56,051 nt of DNA. Source: a virus. The DNA lies in the IMG/VR virus record IMGVR_UViG_3300025000_000126, positions 1 to 56,051 of that record; one strand, 5' to 3'. The notes under the pieces are model-generated. The model saw only the letters and a list, made by a program, of their open reading frames with translations, had not been told where the DNA came from and searched no databases. This document shows, piece after piece, positions 31,445 through 41,300 of this stretch. Both the position numbers and the translations under genes were made by a program. Position 1 is the stretch's first letter, and every line of letters begins with the position of its first letter.

Positions 31445-32227
31445 TTAATAACCCCATAGTTGGATCAAGAACTTCCCGGCTGAATAGGTTCCAGCAGTAG
31501 CTACACCAGAAGTCAGATAGAGATAATGATTAGCTGCTGGGATACCAGTCAATACTTTCTCAAGTCCGATAGTCCAGTTACCACCAGCAGTTACGAGAGC
31601 AGTCTCTGTAAGGTCAGTAACCAACCCATCATAAGCACCAGTAGCTTCAACAGCAGAGTAGAGGTCAATATCTACAGCACCCCCTGCAGGTACTTCAAGG
31701 CAAGTCATCTTACCCATGAGGATAGTGCCGTGCATAGCTGCAGTGATCTGCCCAATGTAAGATACACCAGAGACACCAATGATATCAAGATCTGTAGCCA
31801 CTGATTTAGCATCTGTAAGGTCAAGGAGAATCTCAGTCTTCCTCATACCACCAGTCCTTCTAACACCCATCCTAACAATAGTACCTGCACCCTGGAAGCC
31901 AGCAGCAGCAGCAGTAGCCTGAAGGGTATAGTCACACTGCTGATTTACATACTCAAGCGTAGCTGAAAGAAGGGTATCATCTGCATCCTTAAGCTGAAAG
32001 TACTGAATGACACTATTAGTTGGAGCTACCCAGTCAGAGTTGGCATCGAGCACTACAGCTTTACTAGGCGCTCCAAGACCAAGGGTAGTGATATCAAGGT
32101 AGTTCAACTCAGCAGCAGTAGCTGTAGTTGTAACTCCTGCACTTCCATATACCTCTGTAAAGTTATCATTGATCATATCACGTGCATCATCAGAAATACT
32201 TACAGAGGTCACAGTTTGTTTAGCCAT
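31445..32227 (-). CDS. Putative virion surface / head-fibre-like protein
   Basis: 260 aa, Ala/Thr/Gly-rich with many short strands and no signal peptide. The N-terminus (D-D-A-R-D-M-I-N-D-N-F) and the repeated T-A-A-E-L-N-Y-L-D type segment resemble phage fibre and decoration proteins. GGAG lies upstream of ATG. It stands at the end of the structural arm with its own terminator and upstream inverted repeat, which suggests strong separate expression, as for an abundant virion protein. Function inferred. Confidence 0.5.
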   Translation of the reverse strand: MAKQTVTSVSISDDARDMINDNFTEVYGSAGVTTTATAAELNYLDITTLGLGAPSKAVVLDANSDWVAPTNSVIQYFQLKDADDTLLSATLEYVNQQCDYTLQATAAAAGFQGAGTIVRMGVRRTGGMRKTEILLDLTDAKSVATDLDIIGVSGVSYIGQITAAMHGTILMGKMTCLEVPAGGAVDIDLYSAVEATGAYDGLVTDLTETALVTAGGNWTIGLEKVLTGIPAANHYLYLTSGVATAGTYSAGKFLIQLWGY

Positions 32228-32289
32228 ACTTTTACTTCTCCTTTACTTTGTAGTTGCTGTTCGAGACCCTAATGTCTCTGATTGGTAGT

Positions 32290-32318
32290 GGATGTCAAAC
32301 TCTTTAACTAAGACATCC
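32290..32318 (-). promoter_or_regulatory. Inverted repeat upstream of gene 31445
   Basis: GGATGTC (32290-32296) and GACATCC (32312-32318) are perfect 7-base arms around 15 bases, in the 107-base gap between the endolysin stop and gene 31445. TTGACA lies on the minus strand overlapping this gap. It could be an operator or a promoter element; there is no T-run for a terminator. Confidence 0.35.
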
Positions 32319-32334
32319 CCTGTCAAAATCTATT

Positions 32335-32823
32335 TTAGTCTGAGTCTTGTGCTCCATAAAGGAGATTAGCAGCTATCCTATTCATCCACCCTTTACTGAA
32401 CTTATCCCAAGTTCTCAAGCCTATGAGATACTTAATCCTAGCTGAGAGGATAAGCATAATGGCATCAGACTCACTGAGCTGATTCATCTTAGTTATAGTT
32501 TGGAGTCCAATAATACCATCCTCTTTAAGACCAAGTGCATCCTGAATATGCATGATAGCATTCTTAACTCCAGAGTTTACAGCAAAGTCAAACAACTGGA
32601 AGGCTATCCCATCAGGAAGTCTATCAAACTTCAATGGCCTCAAGAAGTCACGTAGATATATCTCTACTGCATCTTCAATAGTTAGTGATGCAATATCTAG
32701 GTTAGGATAAGAACGCTTACTGATACCCCATTTAGTCTCTCCACCAGGGTCATTAGGGTCATTAACATATCCACCTTCATGACCAAGTATCCTAATCAAC
32801 CACTTCTGTACGTTTCTGTTCAT
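32335..32823 (-). CDS. Endolysin, N-acetylmuramidase (GH108 type)
   Basis: 162 aa, cuts host peptidoglycan at lysis. The GH108 active-site signature is clear at the start: L-G-H-E-G-G-Y-V-N-D-P-N-D-P-G-G-E-T-K-W-G-I-S, with catalytic Glu16. The C-terminal half resembles the peptidoglycan-binding domain that normally follows (D-A-L-G-L-K-E-D-G-I-I-G-L-Q-T). No signal peptide, so it needs a holin. Its start overlaps the DUF1353 stop (ATGA). Confidence 0.92.
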   Translation of the reverse strand: MNRNVQKWLIRILGHEGGYVNDPNDPGGETKWGISKRSYPNLDIASLTIEDAVEIYLRDFLRPLKFDRLPDGIAFQLFDFAVNSGVKNAIMHIQDALGLKEDGIIGLQTITKMNQLSESDAIMLILSARIKYLIGLRTWDKFSKGWMNRIAANLLYGAQDSD

Positions 32824-33227
32824 GGTGCTCTCAATACAGGTTTCTCTTTAGAAGGATAGAGACTATCAGCACCCCTCCACTTAACTCCTAGATACCACCA
32901 GTTGGCTCTAAGAGTACACATCCCATCTTCTATAAGTATTCTTCTAAGAAGTTTATCAGCATACGCTTTCCACTCTATACCTATATGACCGTTACGAATT
33001 AAGTAGTACAAAGCATCATGTACAAAAGCACCCCTTATAGAATTCTTTGTATCAAAGGTAGGACCACTAGCGCCATCAGTTGCATAACCATTCTTAAGCT
33101 TTAGAGTGCCATCTCTAGTAAGTTGTATATAGGCTGTATTAATGTCATAACCTAATGTATCAATCTTAACGGTATAGCTTTTAGCTAACTGGTATTTAAA
33201 ACCATCTCGATATTCTATGTACTCCAT
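32820..33227 (-). CDS. DUF1353 protein
   Basis: 135 aa. The family core is visible: G-Y-A-T-D-G-A-S-G-P near residue 48 and A-F-V-H-D-A-L-Y-Y-L near 68. DUF1353 proteins are common in phage lysis/tail regions and resemble small peptidases or cell-wall-associated enzymes, but their function is not established. Sits immediately above the endolysin. Confidence 0.8.
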   Translation of the reverse strand: MEYIEYRDGFKYQLAKSYTVKIDTLGYDINTAYIQLTRDGTLKLKNGYATDGASGPTFDTKNSIRGAFVHDALYYLIRNGHIGIEWKAYADKLLRRILIEDGMCTLRANWWYLGVKWRGADSLYPSKEKPVLRAP

Positions 33228-33228
33228 A

Positions 33229-33891
33229 TTAGTACCTTACAGTCACACTTGCAATATGAACATTACGAGGACCAAGGACTACAGCCTTGCCATTACTATC
33301 TGAAACAGGTTTCCAGAGGGTACCATCTGGCCATTCTTTCCTAGTAGCGCCGTTAGGTACAACTACCTTATGTCCATTAGAGAACTCAAGAGTAATATTA
33401 GAACCATAAGATGATCCACTCTTAGACAGCCTGAAGTGGTCTCTGTTCCCATTAGCCCATGCAGAAGTCTTTGAGGTCTCTACGTTCTTACCAGACCCTG
33501 AAGTAGTAGTTGCACTACCAGTAGTAGCTGTATATACAGTTCCATCTAATGCAGTAATGACAATCTTAAGTGGACGAGCATAGGCACTTCCTTCCTTAGT
33601 AAACCTAAAGACTGGTATACCCTTGTATGGTACATCTATAAAAGCTTGTTCACCATTAAGGGTGAGTGACTTAACTTTAGATAACCAACTAGCAGGGAGA
33701 AGTATTACAGCCTTGCCAGCATACTGTCCAGTAGCTACATCACTAGAAGCTTCAAATGTAATCTGATCAGGAAACACTTTAGTTCCTGCAGGAATCTCTG
33801 GAGTAGTAGGAGTTGAAGATAACTTCTTACACTCTGTTACAGTAGCTACCCCTGTAGCATCATCGAGTTTTATCTGTATTGACCATTGCAT
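33229..33891 (-). CDS. Hypothetical virion-associated protein, 220 aa
   Basis: All-beta composition with Ser/Thr/Gly-rich stretches at about 120-150 and no signal or membrane segment. W-P-D-G-T-L-W-K-P-V near the end looks like a carbohydrate-contact loop. It lies between DUF1353 and the lipoprotein. It may be a fibre accessory or receptor-facing protein. Family unknown. Confidence 0.55.
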   Translation of the reverse strand: MQWSIQIKLDDATGVATVTECKKLSSTPTTPEIPAGTKVFPDQITFEASSDVATGQYAGKAVILLPASWLSKVKSLTLNGEQAFIDVPYKGIPVFRFTKEGSAYARPLKIVITALDGTVYTATTGSATTTSGSGKNVETSKTSAWANGNRDHFRLSKSGSSYGSNITLEFSNGHKVVVPNGATRKEWPDGTLWKPVSDSNGKAVVLGPRNVHIASVTVRY

Positions 33892-34160
33892 TATTCTACC
33901 TCTACGATATCACCACCTTCAATGGTCTCAGTGATCTGATCAATAATACTAGTAGTCTTACCGGAGATGACAGACTTTGCAGCTTCTAACAGGGGTGTAA
34001 GATCTGCTTGAGCTGCCTGTCCAGTGTCGGTAGTGTTACTAGCACCTGAAGCATCTACTGTAGTATCTCTACCACTATAGAAGGTGATCTCAGTATTACG
34101 ATAATTAGTTGTGCAAGAACTCAGTAAGAGTACTGCAAGGACTAAGAGAATCTTTTTCAT
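33891..34160 (-). CDS. Small lipoprotein, possible outer spanin
   Basis: The start at ATG 34160 is preferred over a longer reading because the product then begins M-K-K-I-L-L-V-L-A-V-L-L-L-S-S-C, a clean type II signal with lipobox Cys15. The mature part is about 75 residues, with two short helices near the end. It lies in the lysis neighbourhood, so o-spanin is a reasonable guess, although no partner i-spanin overlaps it. Confidence 0.65.
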   Translation of the reverse strand: MKKILLVLAVLLLSSCTTNYRNTEITFYSGRDTTVDASGASNTTDTGQAAQADLTPLLEAAKSVISGKTTSIIDQITETIEGGDIVEVE

Positions 34161-34164
34161 ATTA

Positions 34165-34506
34165 TCACCAGTTAATAATGAACCGTATAATTTTAGGTTT
34201 AGGACCCCAATCATTTACTACATATGCTTCAGAGTGTGGAGACTCTTCTCCATTCTGAAATACTGCAGTCATAGTAAATGGTGTGGATCTTTTAGAAAGG
34301 ACTACTCCACAAGAAGCAGTTCTAGCTTCTGTCCCTGGAAGGTCACATGCAACAATACCTTCCTGATAAAGCTTGAACCCTATAAGGACAAGGTCTGTAG
34401 GGGGTTCGTATCCCCATTCAACTGTAATGTCTCTATTCCATCCAGGTGCAGCCATCGCCGCTACAGGACACAGGCACAGCAGCAGTGTGATCAATAATTT
34501 CTTCAT
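34165..34506 (-). CDS. Secreted small beta protein (Fn3-like)
   Basis: 113 aa from ATG 34506, set by GGAGAG just upstream; a longer frame open to 34644 ignores it. Residues 1-20 are a Sec signal peptide ending A-M-A-A. The mature domain (V-E-W-G-Y-E-P-P-T-D ... G-F-K-L-Y) looks like a fibronectin type III fold, with two Cys that could be disulfide-bonded in the periplasm. The 5' part lies in the GC-rich block. Function unknown. Confidence 0.6.
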   Translation of the reverse strand: MKKLLITLLLCLCPVAAMAAPGWNRDITVEWGYEPPTDLVLIGFKLYQEGIVACDLPGTEARTASCGVVLSKRSTPFTMTAVFQNGEESPHSEAYVVNDWGPKPKIIRFIINW

Positions 34507-34613
34507 ATGTCTCTCCAATATGCCAAAGGTTGCAGCAATCCATAGTTCAGGGCGTAGTAGATCAGCGCCCACATTGCCAGGGTTGTCAGGGCTGAGATGA
34601 TGATAGTCTTCAC
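34503..34613 (-). CDS. Tiny membrane protein, 36 aa, possible holin
   Basis: GTG 34613 overlaps the stop of gene 34610, and the stop overlaps ATG 34506 (ATGA). The product is almost one transmembrane helix (I-I-I-S-A-L-T-T-L-A-M-W-A-L-I-Y-Y-A-L) with a Lys near the start and a charged end (W-R-D-I). Coupling on both sides and the lysis setting suggest a real gene, perhaps a small holin or pinholin. Confidence 0.45.
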   Translation of the reverse strand: MKTIIISALTTLAMWALIYYALNYGLLQPLAYWRDI

Positions 34614-34879
34614 ACGACCCCCAAATACCGATCAATAGCGGCAATCTCCGCAGCAGTCCGCTCCGAGCCGTAGATCATCATCCCTCGCGGGCCGACGCGG
34701 GTATAGTTGCTGCCAGCGAACGTGCTCAGGTCAACCTCCGCGCCTCCGGTCCACTCGGCAATCTCCTGAAACTCCGGGCCGAGGGGGGCCTTGATCGTGA
34801 TACCCGGGTAGGTGGTGCCTGCTGTGATGGTGGCTGAGACGTTGAGGGGGCCGGGTGTGATTATTGGTGATCGTATCAT
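34610..34879 (-). CDS. Hypothetical fibre-associated protein, 89 aa
   Basis: GC-rich and Ala/Gly/Pro-rich, with no signal or membrane segment. The C-terminal E-I-A-A-I-D-R-Y-L-G-V is like the closing helix of LamG-type fibre domains. It directly follows the spike gene, so it may be a chaperone or small cap for the spike. Family unknown. Confidence 0.5.
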   Translation of the reverse strand: MIRSPIITPGPLNVSATITAGTTYPGITIKAPLGPEFQEIAEWTGGAEVDLSTFAGSNYTRVGPRGMMIYGSERTAAEIAAIDRYLGVV

Positions 34880-34893
34880 ATTGTCCTCCTCTA

Positions 34894-37614
34894 TTAATCA
34901 AAATCTATTCCAGCGCGGCTAATCTCTGATGCTGCCAAAACCCGCTTCCACAATCCAGCTCCACTTACCCCGCCTATTAGCTGACTGCCATCTGCCAGAG
35001 AAACCATAGCGGCAAGCGCGAGGGCTTGAGTGGCAAACTCTTTACCCGTTCCATCAGCGTTATAGACAGCGTTATCAACTCCGGTAACCTCTATTATATC
35101 CAGCACAGACGGCCATTGCGGAGGATCAAGAAGGGAGTATTTCACCCGCCCTGAGTCTAAAATTAACTCATTGTTTGTATCGACCGCCCCCCTTGGAGAG
35201 GGTAATGCTTGCTCAAATAAATTGGCGATATACATAGCCCCTGCCATAGACGGGTGTATCGTGTCGCCGCTGTCATAGGCAGGTAATAAATATTGAGGGT
35301 TGCTCGGGTCTTCGAGGGCATCATACATATCAACCACTGCAACCGACGGATTTGCATCATAGGTTGTATGAATCCACTGGTTATGGGCTTCCAAGTCTAT
35401 CTGTCTCTGTTCAGTCCAAAGAGCATGACCTTTGAACGGCGTGATAGTGCCGATGACAAATAAAGCCCCGGTAGCCAGAGTCGTATCAATTATCTCTTCG
35501 ATATTATCTCTAACCCTGCTGTATTCCCTGTCGTTTTTCACATCGTTGATGCCTACTATCATCGTCACGACAGATGGGCTAAAACTCAGAACGTCAGGCT
35601 GTAGCCGCTCCAATACAAGATCAGTTGTATTCCCTCCAATTCCTGCATTGACCACATTTGACGCTGAAGGCAGAAGCCCCCATAAATAGCCAGGATATCC
35701 GACCCCCCCATAGACCGTTATCGAATCTCCCACGCAAACAATGACCCCTGTCCCGGTGTGCCTTGTTGCAATTCGTTTCGGCGCACGTTCTTTTTTGACC
35801 GGAAATCCTGTGGTCCTGACATAATTTCCGCCATTTACAGTCAGATGCCAGTTGGTAAATTCTGCTGGCATATCTCGCATGTCCACATAACGGAAAAAGC
35901 CATACCCAGACCCAACAACTCCAGTTGCCGTAACTGTTTTTGACAGTCGATACCACCCATCACCAAGCGATGTTATCGAATCAACAGTTAGTAATGACAC
36001 TCCATCAACGCGTAGTTTTAGGTCCACGTTGGCATCATAACTATCTCCGACGACAGGTTCTCTGTGGTCCGCACATCTCATGTCGAGGGTAAAGGTTACT
36101 TCCTGCCCTGAGAGATTATCAAGCGTGTAGATGTAGCAAAAATTAGTCAATCCACCATCTACAGAAACTATCCCGTTAGACACACTGTCTATGTTGCTGT
36201 ACCCGTTCACCTCAAAGATTGACCGAGGCTCAGATACTGGCAAAAGATTCTCAGCATTGCGCTCGCTGTACCCGTCTTGGTCGAGAGTGTTATTGCCAAA
36301 AAATATGTTAGAACTGATATGGCTTGCTGGTGTCGCGACGGTAGCTATTGCGTCAAGTTGTTTTGTTCCACGGTCATGCCAAACTGCTGATCCAACGTGC
36401 GATAGTGTTGGGAAAGAATAAAAATATTTGTCATTTATATTTACGTCCCAGATATAGCCTTCCGCCCAAAGGTTTGATGACCCAAGCCTTCCGATACTCC
36501 CGGCGATGTTGGTTATTGGATAAGCCGACGCGTAGTTATTTATTACACCGCCGGAATACTCTGTTGTAGACACCGGCTGCCCTAACGCGTCAAATGTCGA
36601 GACTGTAAATGTTACTTGGCCTGTGGCCTTCACAAACTCAACTCGCACATTTACGATATCGTTGGCAGTGTAAATATATGTTGGGCAATAGACAAGATTG
36701 CTGCCTTCTGCCGTAGCTCTGTAGAAGGCCAAAACTCCATTGGTCATTATCCGTAATGACAATGATTGCAATGTCCTAATGCTGACAATAAGTGGTCCGG
36801 TAGAGACGTTGGCAATCTTGAAAGATGCTTGGAGAACAATATCCCCAATAAGTTCGCTTGGCGGTATTGTGAGGGGAACGTGGTCAGATGTGCCGTTGAA
36901 ATAACCACTCTGCAACAACTGTACTGGCCGGCTTGATGCACCTACAGAATCAACCATATTAGACGCAAGCATTGTGTTGAACACTGCGATATCTTCTGAC
37001 CCCAACAGTTCTTCGTCGGTAAATGACCACGAAGCGCATCCTGAACCGTCCGTCAATGCGGGTATTCTCCACCCAGGACCAATTACATCCAAGCTGCCAA
37101 CCTCCAGAGATTGCGACCCATCAGCAACCGTGAAACCCATCTCATTGCACCAGTTCGTTCCGCTACCATCCACCGCCTCGACTATCCCGGTGGTCGTCAG
37201 ATACAAGTGATGGCCCAATCCACTCGCGTCCAACTCAAAAGCACCACCAACATTGATCCCCGGCCAGTACGCCCACAACGTACCTGCCCTGTGCACCTCA
37301 ATATCCCAACAATCAGCGGAGATGGTCAACGTGCCGTCAACGGTGCAGGTCGGAGTAGTGCCGCTGGATGTTATGGTGTCCGTGGTCAACAGGCCCGTAG
37401 ATGCACCAGTTCCGGCACCTGTGAAGGCTGAACCCTTGACTTGCGGAGTGGCTGAATAACTAATAGGGTAAGAACAAACTAAATTAGTTCCCTGAATGTT
37501 TCCCCTATAGTATGCAATAAGATCTTCCTGAAAAGGAAGACCCCCTTGCCTATTACTTCCTGATCCCCATAATGCTGGAGATGCTTTATCATAAGTTTTA
37601 TTATAGGTTCCCAT
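34894..37614 (-). CDS. Tail spike/fibre with LamG-like and SGNH hydrolase domains
   Basis: 906 aa receptor-binding protein. Residues 1-55 keep the AT-rich phage composition and probably anchor to the virion. Residues 55 onward are GC-rich. About 235-400 look like a LamG/concanavalin jelly roll. About 620-800 form an SGNH/GDSL esterase: G-D-S (Ser631), G-I-G-G-N near 661, G-I-N-D near 687, and D-T-I-H-P (Asp784, His787). Such esterases usually de-acetylate host surface polysaccharide. A short C-terminal domain follows. The composition break marks a recent swap of the receptor-binding part. Confidence 0.85.
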   Translation of the reverse strand: MGTYNKTYDKASPALWGSGSNRQGGLPFQEDLIAYYRGNIQGTNLVCSYPISYSATPQVKGSAFTGAGTGASTGLLTTDTITSSGTTPTCTVDGTLTISADCWDIEVHRAGTLWAYWPGINVGGAFELDASGLGHHLYLTTTGIVEAVDGSGTNWCNEMGFTVADGSQSLEVGSLDVIGPGWRIPALTDGSGCASWSFTDEELLGSEDIAVFNTMLASNMVDSVGASSRPVQLLQSGYFNGTSDHVPLTIPPSELIGDIVLQASFKIANVSTGPLIVSIRTLQSLSLRIMTNGVLAFYRATAEGSNLVYCPTYIYTANDIVNVRVEFVKATGQVTFTVSTFDALGQPVSTTEYSGGVINNYASAYPITNIAGSIGRLGSSNLWAEGYIWDVNINDKYFYSFPTLSHVGSAVWHDRGTKQLDAIATVATPASHISSNIFFGNNTLDQDGYSERNAENLLPVSEPRSIFEVNGYSNIDSVSNGIVSVDGGLTNFCYIYTLDNLSGQEVTFTLDMRCADHREPVVGDSYDANVDLKLRVDGVSLLTVDSITSLGDGWYRLSKTVTATGVVGSGYGFFRYVDMRDMPAEFTNWHLTVNGGNYVRTTGFPVKKERAPKRIATRHTGTGVIVCVGDSITVYGGVGYPGYLWGLLPSASNVVNAGIGGNTTDLVLERLQPDVLSFSPSVVTMIVGINDVKNDREYSRVRDNIEEIIDTTLATGALFVIGTITPFKGHALWTEQRQIDLEAHNQWIHTTYDANPSVAVVDMYDALEDPSNPQYLLPAYDSGDTIHPSMAGAMYIANLFEQALPSPRGAVDTNNELILDSGRVKYSLLDPPQWPSVLDIIEVTGVDNAVYNADGTGKEFATQALALAAMVSLADGSQLIGGVSGAGLWKRVLAASEISRAGIDFD

Positions 37615-37621
37615 CAGGGTC

Positions 37622-37918
37622 TCACTTATTCAAGTAGCGTCCAAGTCGGACATACACAGCAGCATTGTTAGCTACACCTGTAAGCCTCAATTCTACACCA
37701 TGCTCTGAGATGAATACAGTTTTATATACATCTGCAGTGTAACTCTCATCAGGGAAATCTGTCCAAGAAGGTACAGCCTTTAATGTACTCGGTGGTAATT
37801 TATATTGAAGTTTAACAGCCCCTGCAGTCAACCCTTCTACTAAGATATCACATTGGCCTACAATAAGAAATCCGGGACTTGATTCTCCAACACCAATACT
37901 AGCTTCTACCATGTGCAT
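37622..37918 (-). CDS. Hypothetical small virion protein, 98 aa
   Basis: Beta-rich, with AGGAGA five bases before the ATG. The pattern of a single compact domain (I-L-V-E-G-L, V-K-L-Q-Y-K-L, V-E-L-R-L-T-G-V) resembles small fibre-attachment or decoration proteins. Lies directly upstream of the spike. Family unknown. Confidence 0.55.
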   Translation of the reverse strand: MHMVEASIGVGESSPGFLIVGQCDILVEGLTAGAVKLQYKLPPSTLKAVPSWTDFPDESYTADVYKTVFISEHGVELRLTGVANNAAVYVRLGRYLNK

Positions 37919-37932
37919 AATCTTCTCCTATC

Positions 37933-38268
37933 CTAACTCTTTAGTATAATCCCTAATATGAATAAACATATAGGGACTAGAAATGTAAGAGCACTTAAGA
38001 CTCCTACAGCCTTATTCATAAAGGCACTTTGCTCAGCTATCTTCTTATCTTGTTCTTCATCTTTCTCTTTCTGCTGCTCAAAGATCTTATCAATTCTTAT
38101 ATTGGTTCTTTGTAATTCAGCAAAATTCTCTACTAGCTTTACTGAGACTTTAGATAACTCTTGGTGGCTCTCGGTTAATCTCTCATTCATATCTTTAAGC
38201 TCACGCATAGTATCCATCATATATGCATGAGCCTCACAGTCCTCAGCCCTACATCTCCCGTCAGCCAT
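37933..38268 (-). CDS. Coiled-coil protein with C-terminal membrane helix (holin or i-spanin candidate)
   Basis: 111 aa. Two Cys near the N-terminus, then a coiled coil from about residue 20 to 85, then one transmembrane helix at about 88-108 (V-G-V-L-S-A-L-T-F-L-V-P-I-C-L-F-I-L-G-I). The layout is tail-anchored. It could serve as a holin or an inverted spanin-like element in the lysis region; no family match is obvious. Confidence 0.55.
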   Translation of the reverse strand: MADGRCRAEDCEAHAYMMDTMRELKDMNERLTESHQELSKVSVKLVENFAELQRTNIRIDKIFEQQKEKDEEQDKKIAEQSAFMNKAVGVLSALTFLVPICLFILGIILKS

Positions 38269-38291
38269 TTACATATCCTTATCTTTCTTTA

Positions 38292-38329
38292 TATAAAAAC
38301 CTATAGGGTTCTTAAAGACACCCTATAGG
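38292..38329 (-). terminator. Rho-independent terminator after the giant ejection protein
   Basis: CCTATAGGGT (38300-38309) and ACCCTATAGG (38320-38329) form a perfect 10-bp stem with a 10-base loop. On the minus strand it is followed by TTTTTATAT. It separates the ejection-protein operon from the fibre/lysis genes. Confidence 0.88.
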
Positions 38330-38360
38330 CCCAGAAGATCTTATACTTCGTATATACTCC

Positions 38361-41300
38361 TTATTGTGCTTTCTTAGTTCTCCGAAGAGTGCTAAATGTA
38401 ATTAATGGTTCATCTACATTCCTAGCCCAAGCGTTATACTTGTTTATCTTCCTTCTAAGTTGACCGTAAGAAGACCCGTCCTTATAGTCCTCAAGGATCT
38501 TACTCTTGATCATACTATATTCAGATTTCTCTGCAGTATCTGTAATCCAACTATAAGCAAGCTTACCAGCACCTGGAATATTCCTTAAGGTATAGAAGGA
38601 AGCTTCTTTCTCAGGATCTATTAAGTTACGAAGATCCTTAATAGGATCATCAGCCAACTGTAGGGGTGGTATAAGATTACCAGATACAAAGCTCTTAAAG
38701 AAACCATCCCTTTCAGCCTTCTGTAAGGAGAACTTACTGACCATCACCATCTTGAGTAAGTTATCAATCACCCTATCGGAGTAAGATTGAGAATCTACTT
38801 TACCTAAGATAAAGTCTTTCAACTCATCTGCAGTAGCCCCTGCAAGAATTACTAGGGTTAAAAGCTTACTAGCATCTCTAAGGGACTTAATTCTTTCTTT
38901 AGGGGTCTTTGCTTCCTGTACGTTGTATACAAACCTTTTATAAAGGTTGTTCAGTAACTTAATATTATAACTCTTCAGAGCATAGAAGAATCTACCATTA
39001 CCTGCAGTGAGATACTTCATAGGCATCTCAGATAAAGATACAGGCTGTACTTCTGACAGTGCATTAAATGCAAAGAACTTTACAAGGTTAGTATCTTTAC
39101 CATCCTTTATATCATTATAGGTCTGTTCAGTATCTTTCTCAAGGTACTTACCCCATTCAGATCTGAATTGATCTAAAGAGGATTTCTTAGCTTTATTGAT
39201 TACTGCATTCATGTAAAGTTCTTTACCGAACTTATCCATTGCAGTCATACCAAATCTTCTAAGAGACCAGTCCAACCATGCAGCAGTCTTACCAGTCTGA
39301 AACTCTCTAAGAGAATGTGCTAGATCTAAGTCTCTTGCAGATACTACCTTTTTACCAAAGGCAGCCTGAAGAGAGTTCTGCAGTCCAGCATCACTAAGAG
39401 AGAAAGACGTATCACCTAACTGAGTAACAGCAGATAAAGGATTACCAAGTACAGACATAAGACTTAAGTTACGTAAAGCAGCCCAAGTTCCTGTCATACC
39501 TGTCTGAGTTAATCTACCTCTTAGTAGTTTAATAAGGTCTGACTGGTCTTTAGGGGAAAGATCAACACCCTCTACATCCTTGTTGATTGGATTAGCAAAG
39601 ATCCATTTCTGTATCTTATTCCTATTCCTTATAGCAAGTGCATAAGCTGCTGTACCAACCTTCAAGGTCTTCAAGTCTTCTTCAATGTTAGCTAGTTCTT
39701 TAAGTTTCCTATTATGCTCTACATTGGTTAGACTCTTCTCTAAGAACTCAGAGATACCTTCTTGGTATTCCTTGTCAGATATACTATCTAACCAAGCTTC
39801 AAGCTCTACGATCTTCTTAGTTGTTCTATTGTATCCTTTAGATTCTGGTCTCTTACTCTCAAGAGTCTTATACAACCTATCACGTAACTCTGCATTCTGT
39901 TTTCTCTTAGTACTACCGAACATTGCTCTAGACTCTATAGCTTCATTATTCTCATAGATGTGATGAACTAGAGCCTCAGAGGTATTCATATAATGGTGCT
40001 TCCAAGTTGCAGGTACTACATGAATCTGTCGTTCCTTTGCAGATGATGGGGTCTTAAAGGCAAGCTTTGGCATCCTCCCTGTATTTACAAGAGAAGTGAT
40101 AGCAGCCTCCCTGTCAGTCGCATTAAGACCTTCACGGTCTATCTGAGCCTCTATAACACCATAAGAACCATCATCCTTCATGGATTGTCTAAGAGCATTA
40201 ATATCTTTTACTACACGTGGCCAGTAATCTTCTACCTCGTTAGTCTTATTAAGACCTACAACCTTTCTTCGCTTGTAGATGTCTGCAAGTACTTTCTTAA
40301 CCTTTGCATACTCATCAAGCATCTTATTGTCTTTTAGGATCTGATCTCGTCTTGCAGAATACTCATTAGTTCCATCAGCATTCATAAGATAAAGATCTAA
40401 GAGAAGCCTATCCTTTTGAGATAACTTATCGTACTTGTCAATAAAAGGTTTAACTTCCTTAGAGTACTCCTGATTCTTAATGGAGATATTAAACTCCATG
40501 TTTCTCAAGTGATTAGCTATAGGCTGAGAGATCTGAGCTAACCTTTCAGTTGTACTCTGTGCATAATCCTTAATTGTATCTTTAATATCTGATACTTGTT
40601 TCTTTAACCATGCTGTAGGAGAATCTTTTAATGAGACTTCCAATTCCTTCATGGTCTGAAAGTGCTTCTCTGCAGAGGTGGTAGCCTTGTCAGATTCAAG
40701 TACATCTATACCATACGTTTTGGTTCCTGCAGTCCACATAGTTGTATCCTGCCCTGCCAGTTCTGTGTAGAGTTCTAACATCCTCTTCATAGCACTATCA
40801 GAAACAGATACACCAGTACGAGAAAACATCTTAGCTAAGATACCAACTATAGCATCATAGATGTTCTTTACTGCACTCCTTAATGTAGAAGGAGTCTTTT
40901 TAAAAGTAGAGGGTAACTCTACAGTTGTAAGGAACTGAGAGAATCCTTTATTGTTAAAAGGCTGAGCCATGAACTCAAACTCATTCGTTAATGCATAAAG
41001 GATAGCTCTTTCTGTAGTCTCTATCTCTCTATCATTAGTGAATGCTTTCTTGAATTCCTGACCTGTTCTCTTCTGAAGAGCTTTTACTTTATCAAGATTC
41101 TCCTGAGATATAAGACCCCTAGCTACAGCTTCCTGCCCTACAAGATCCATCAGGTCTATTACTTCCTGTCTTACCTTATCGTTACTATACAGTTCCCTTA
41201 CAGTAATAGCATGAGCAATCTCATGTAATGGTGTAGGGTCTACTGTGTTGATCCCTGTAAGAACCACTGTATGGGTGTTAGGGTCATAATGGGCTGAAGG

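Noticed and set aside
34111-37459. Several plus-strand ORFs opposite the spike and lysis genes
   Set aside because: GC-rich coding DNA leaves long antisense frames; none has a ribosome site or a recognisable domain.
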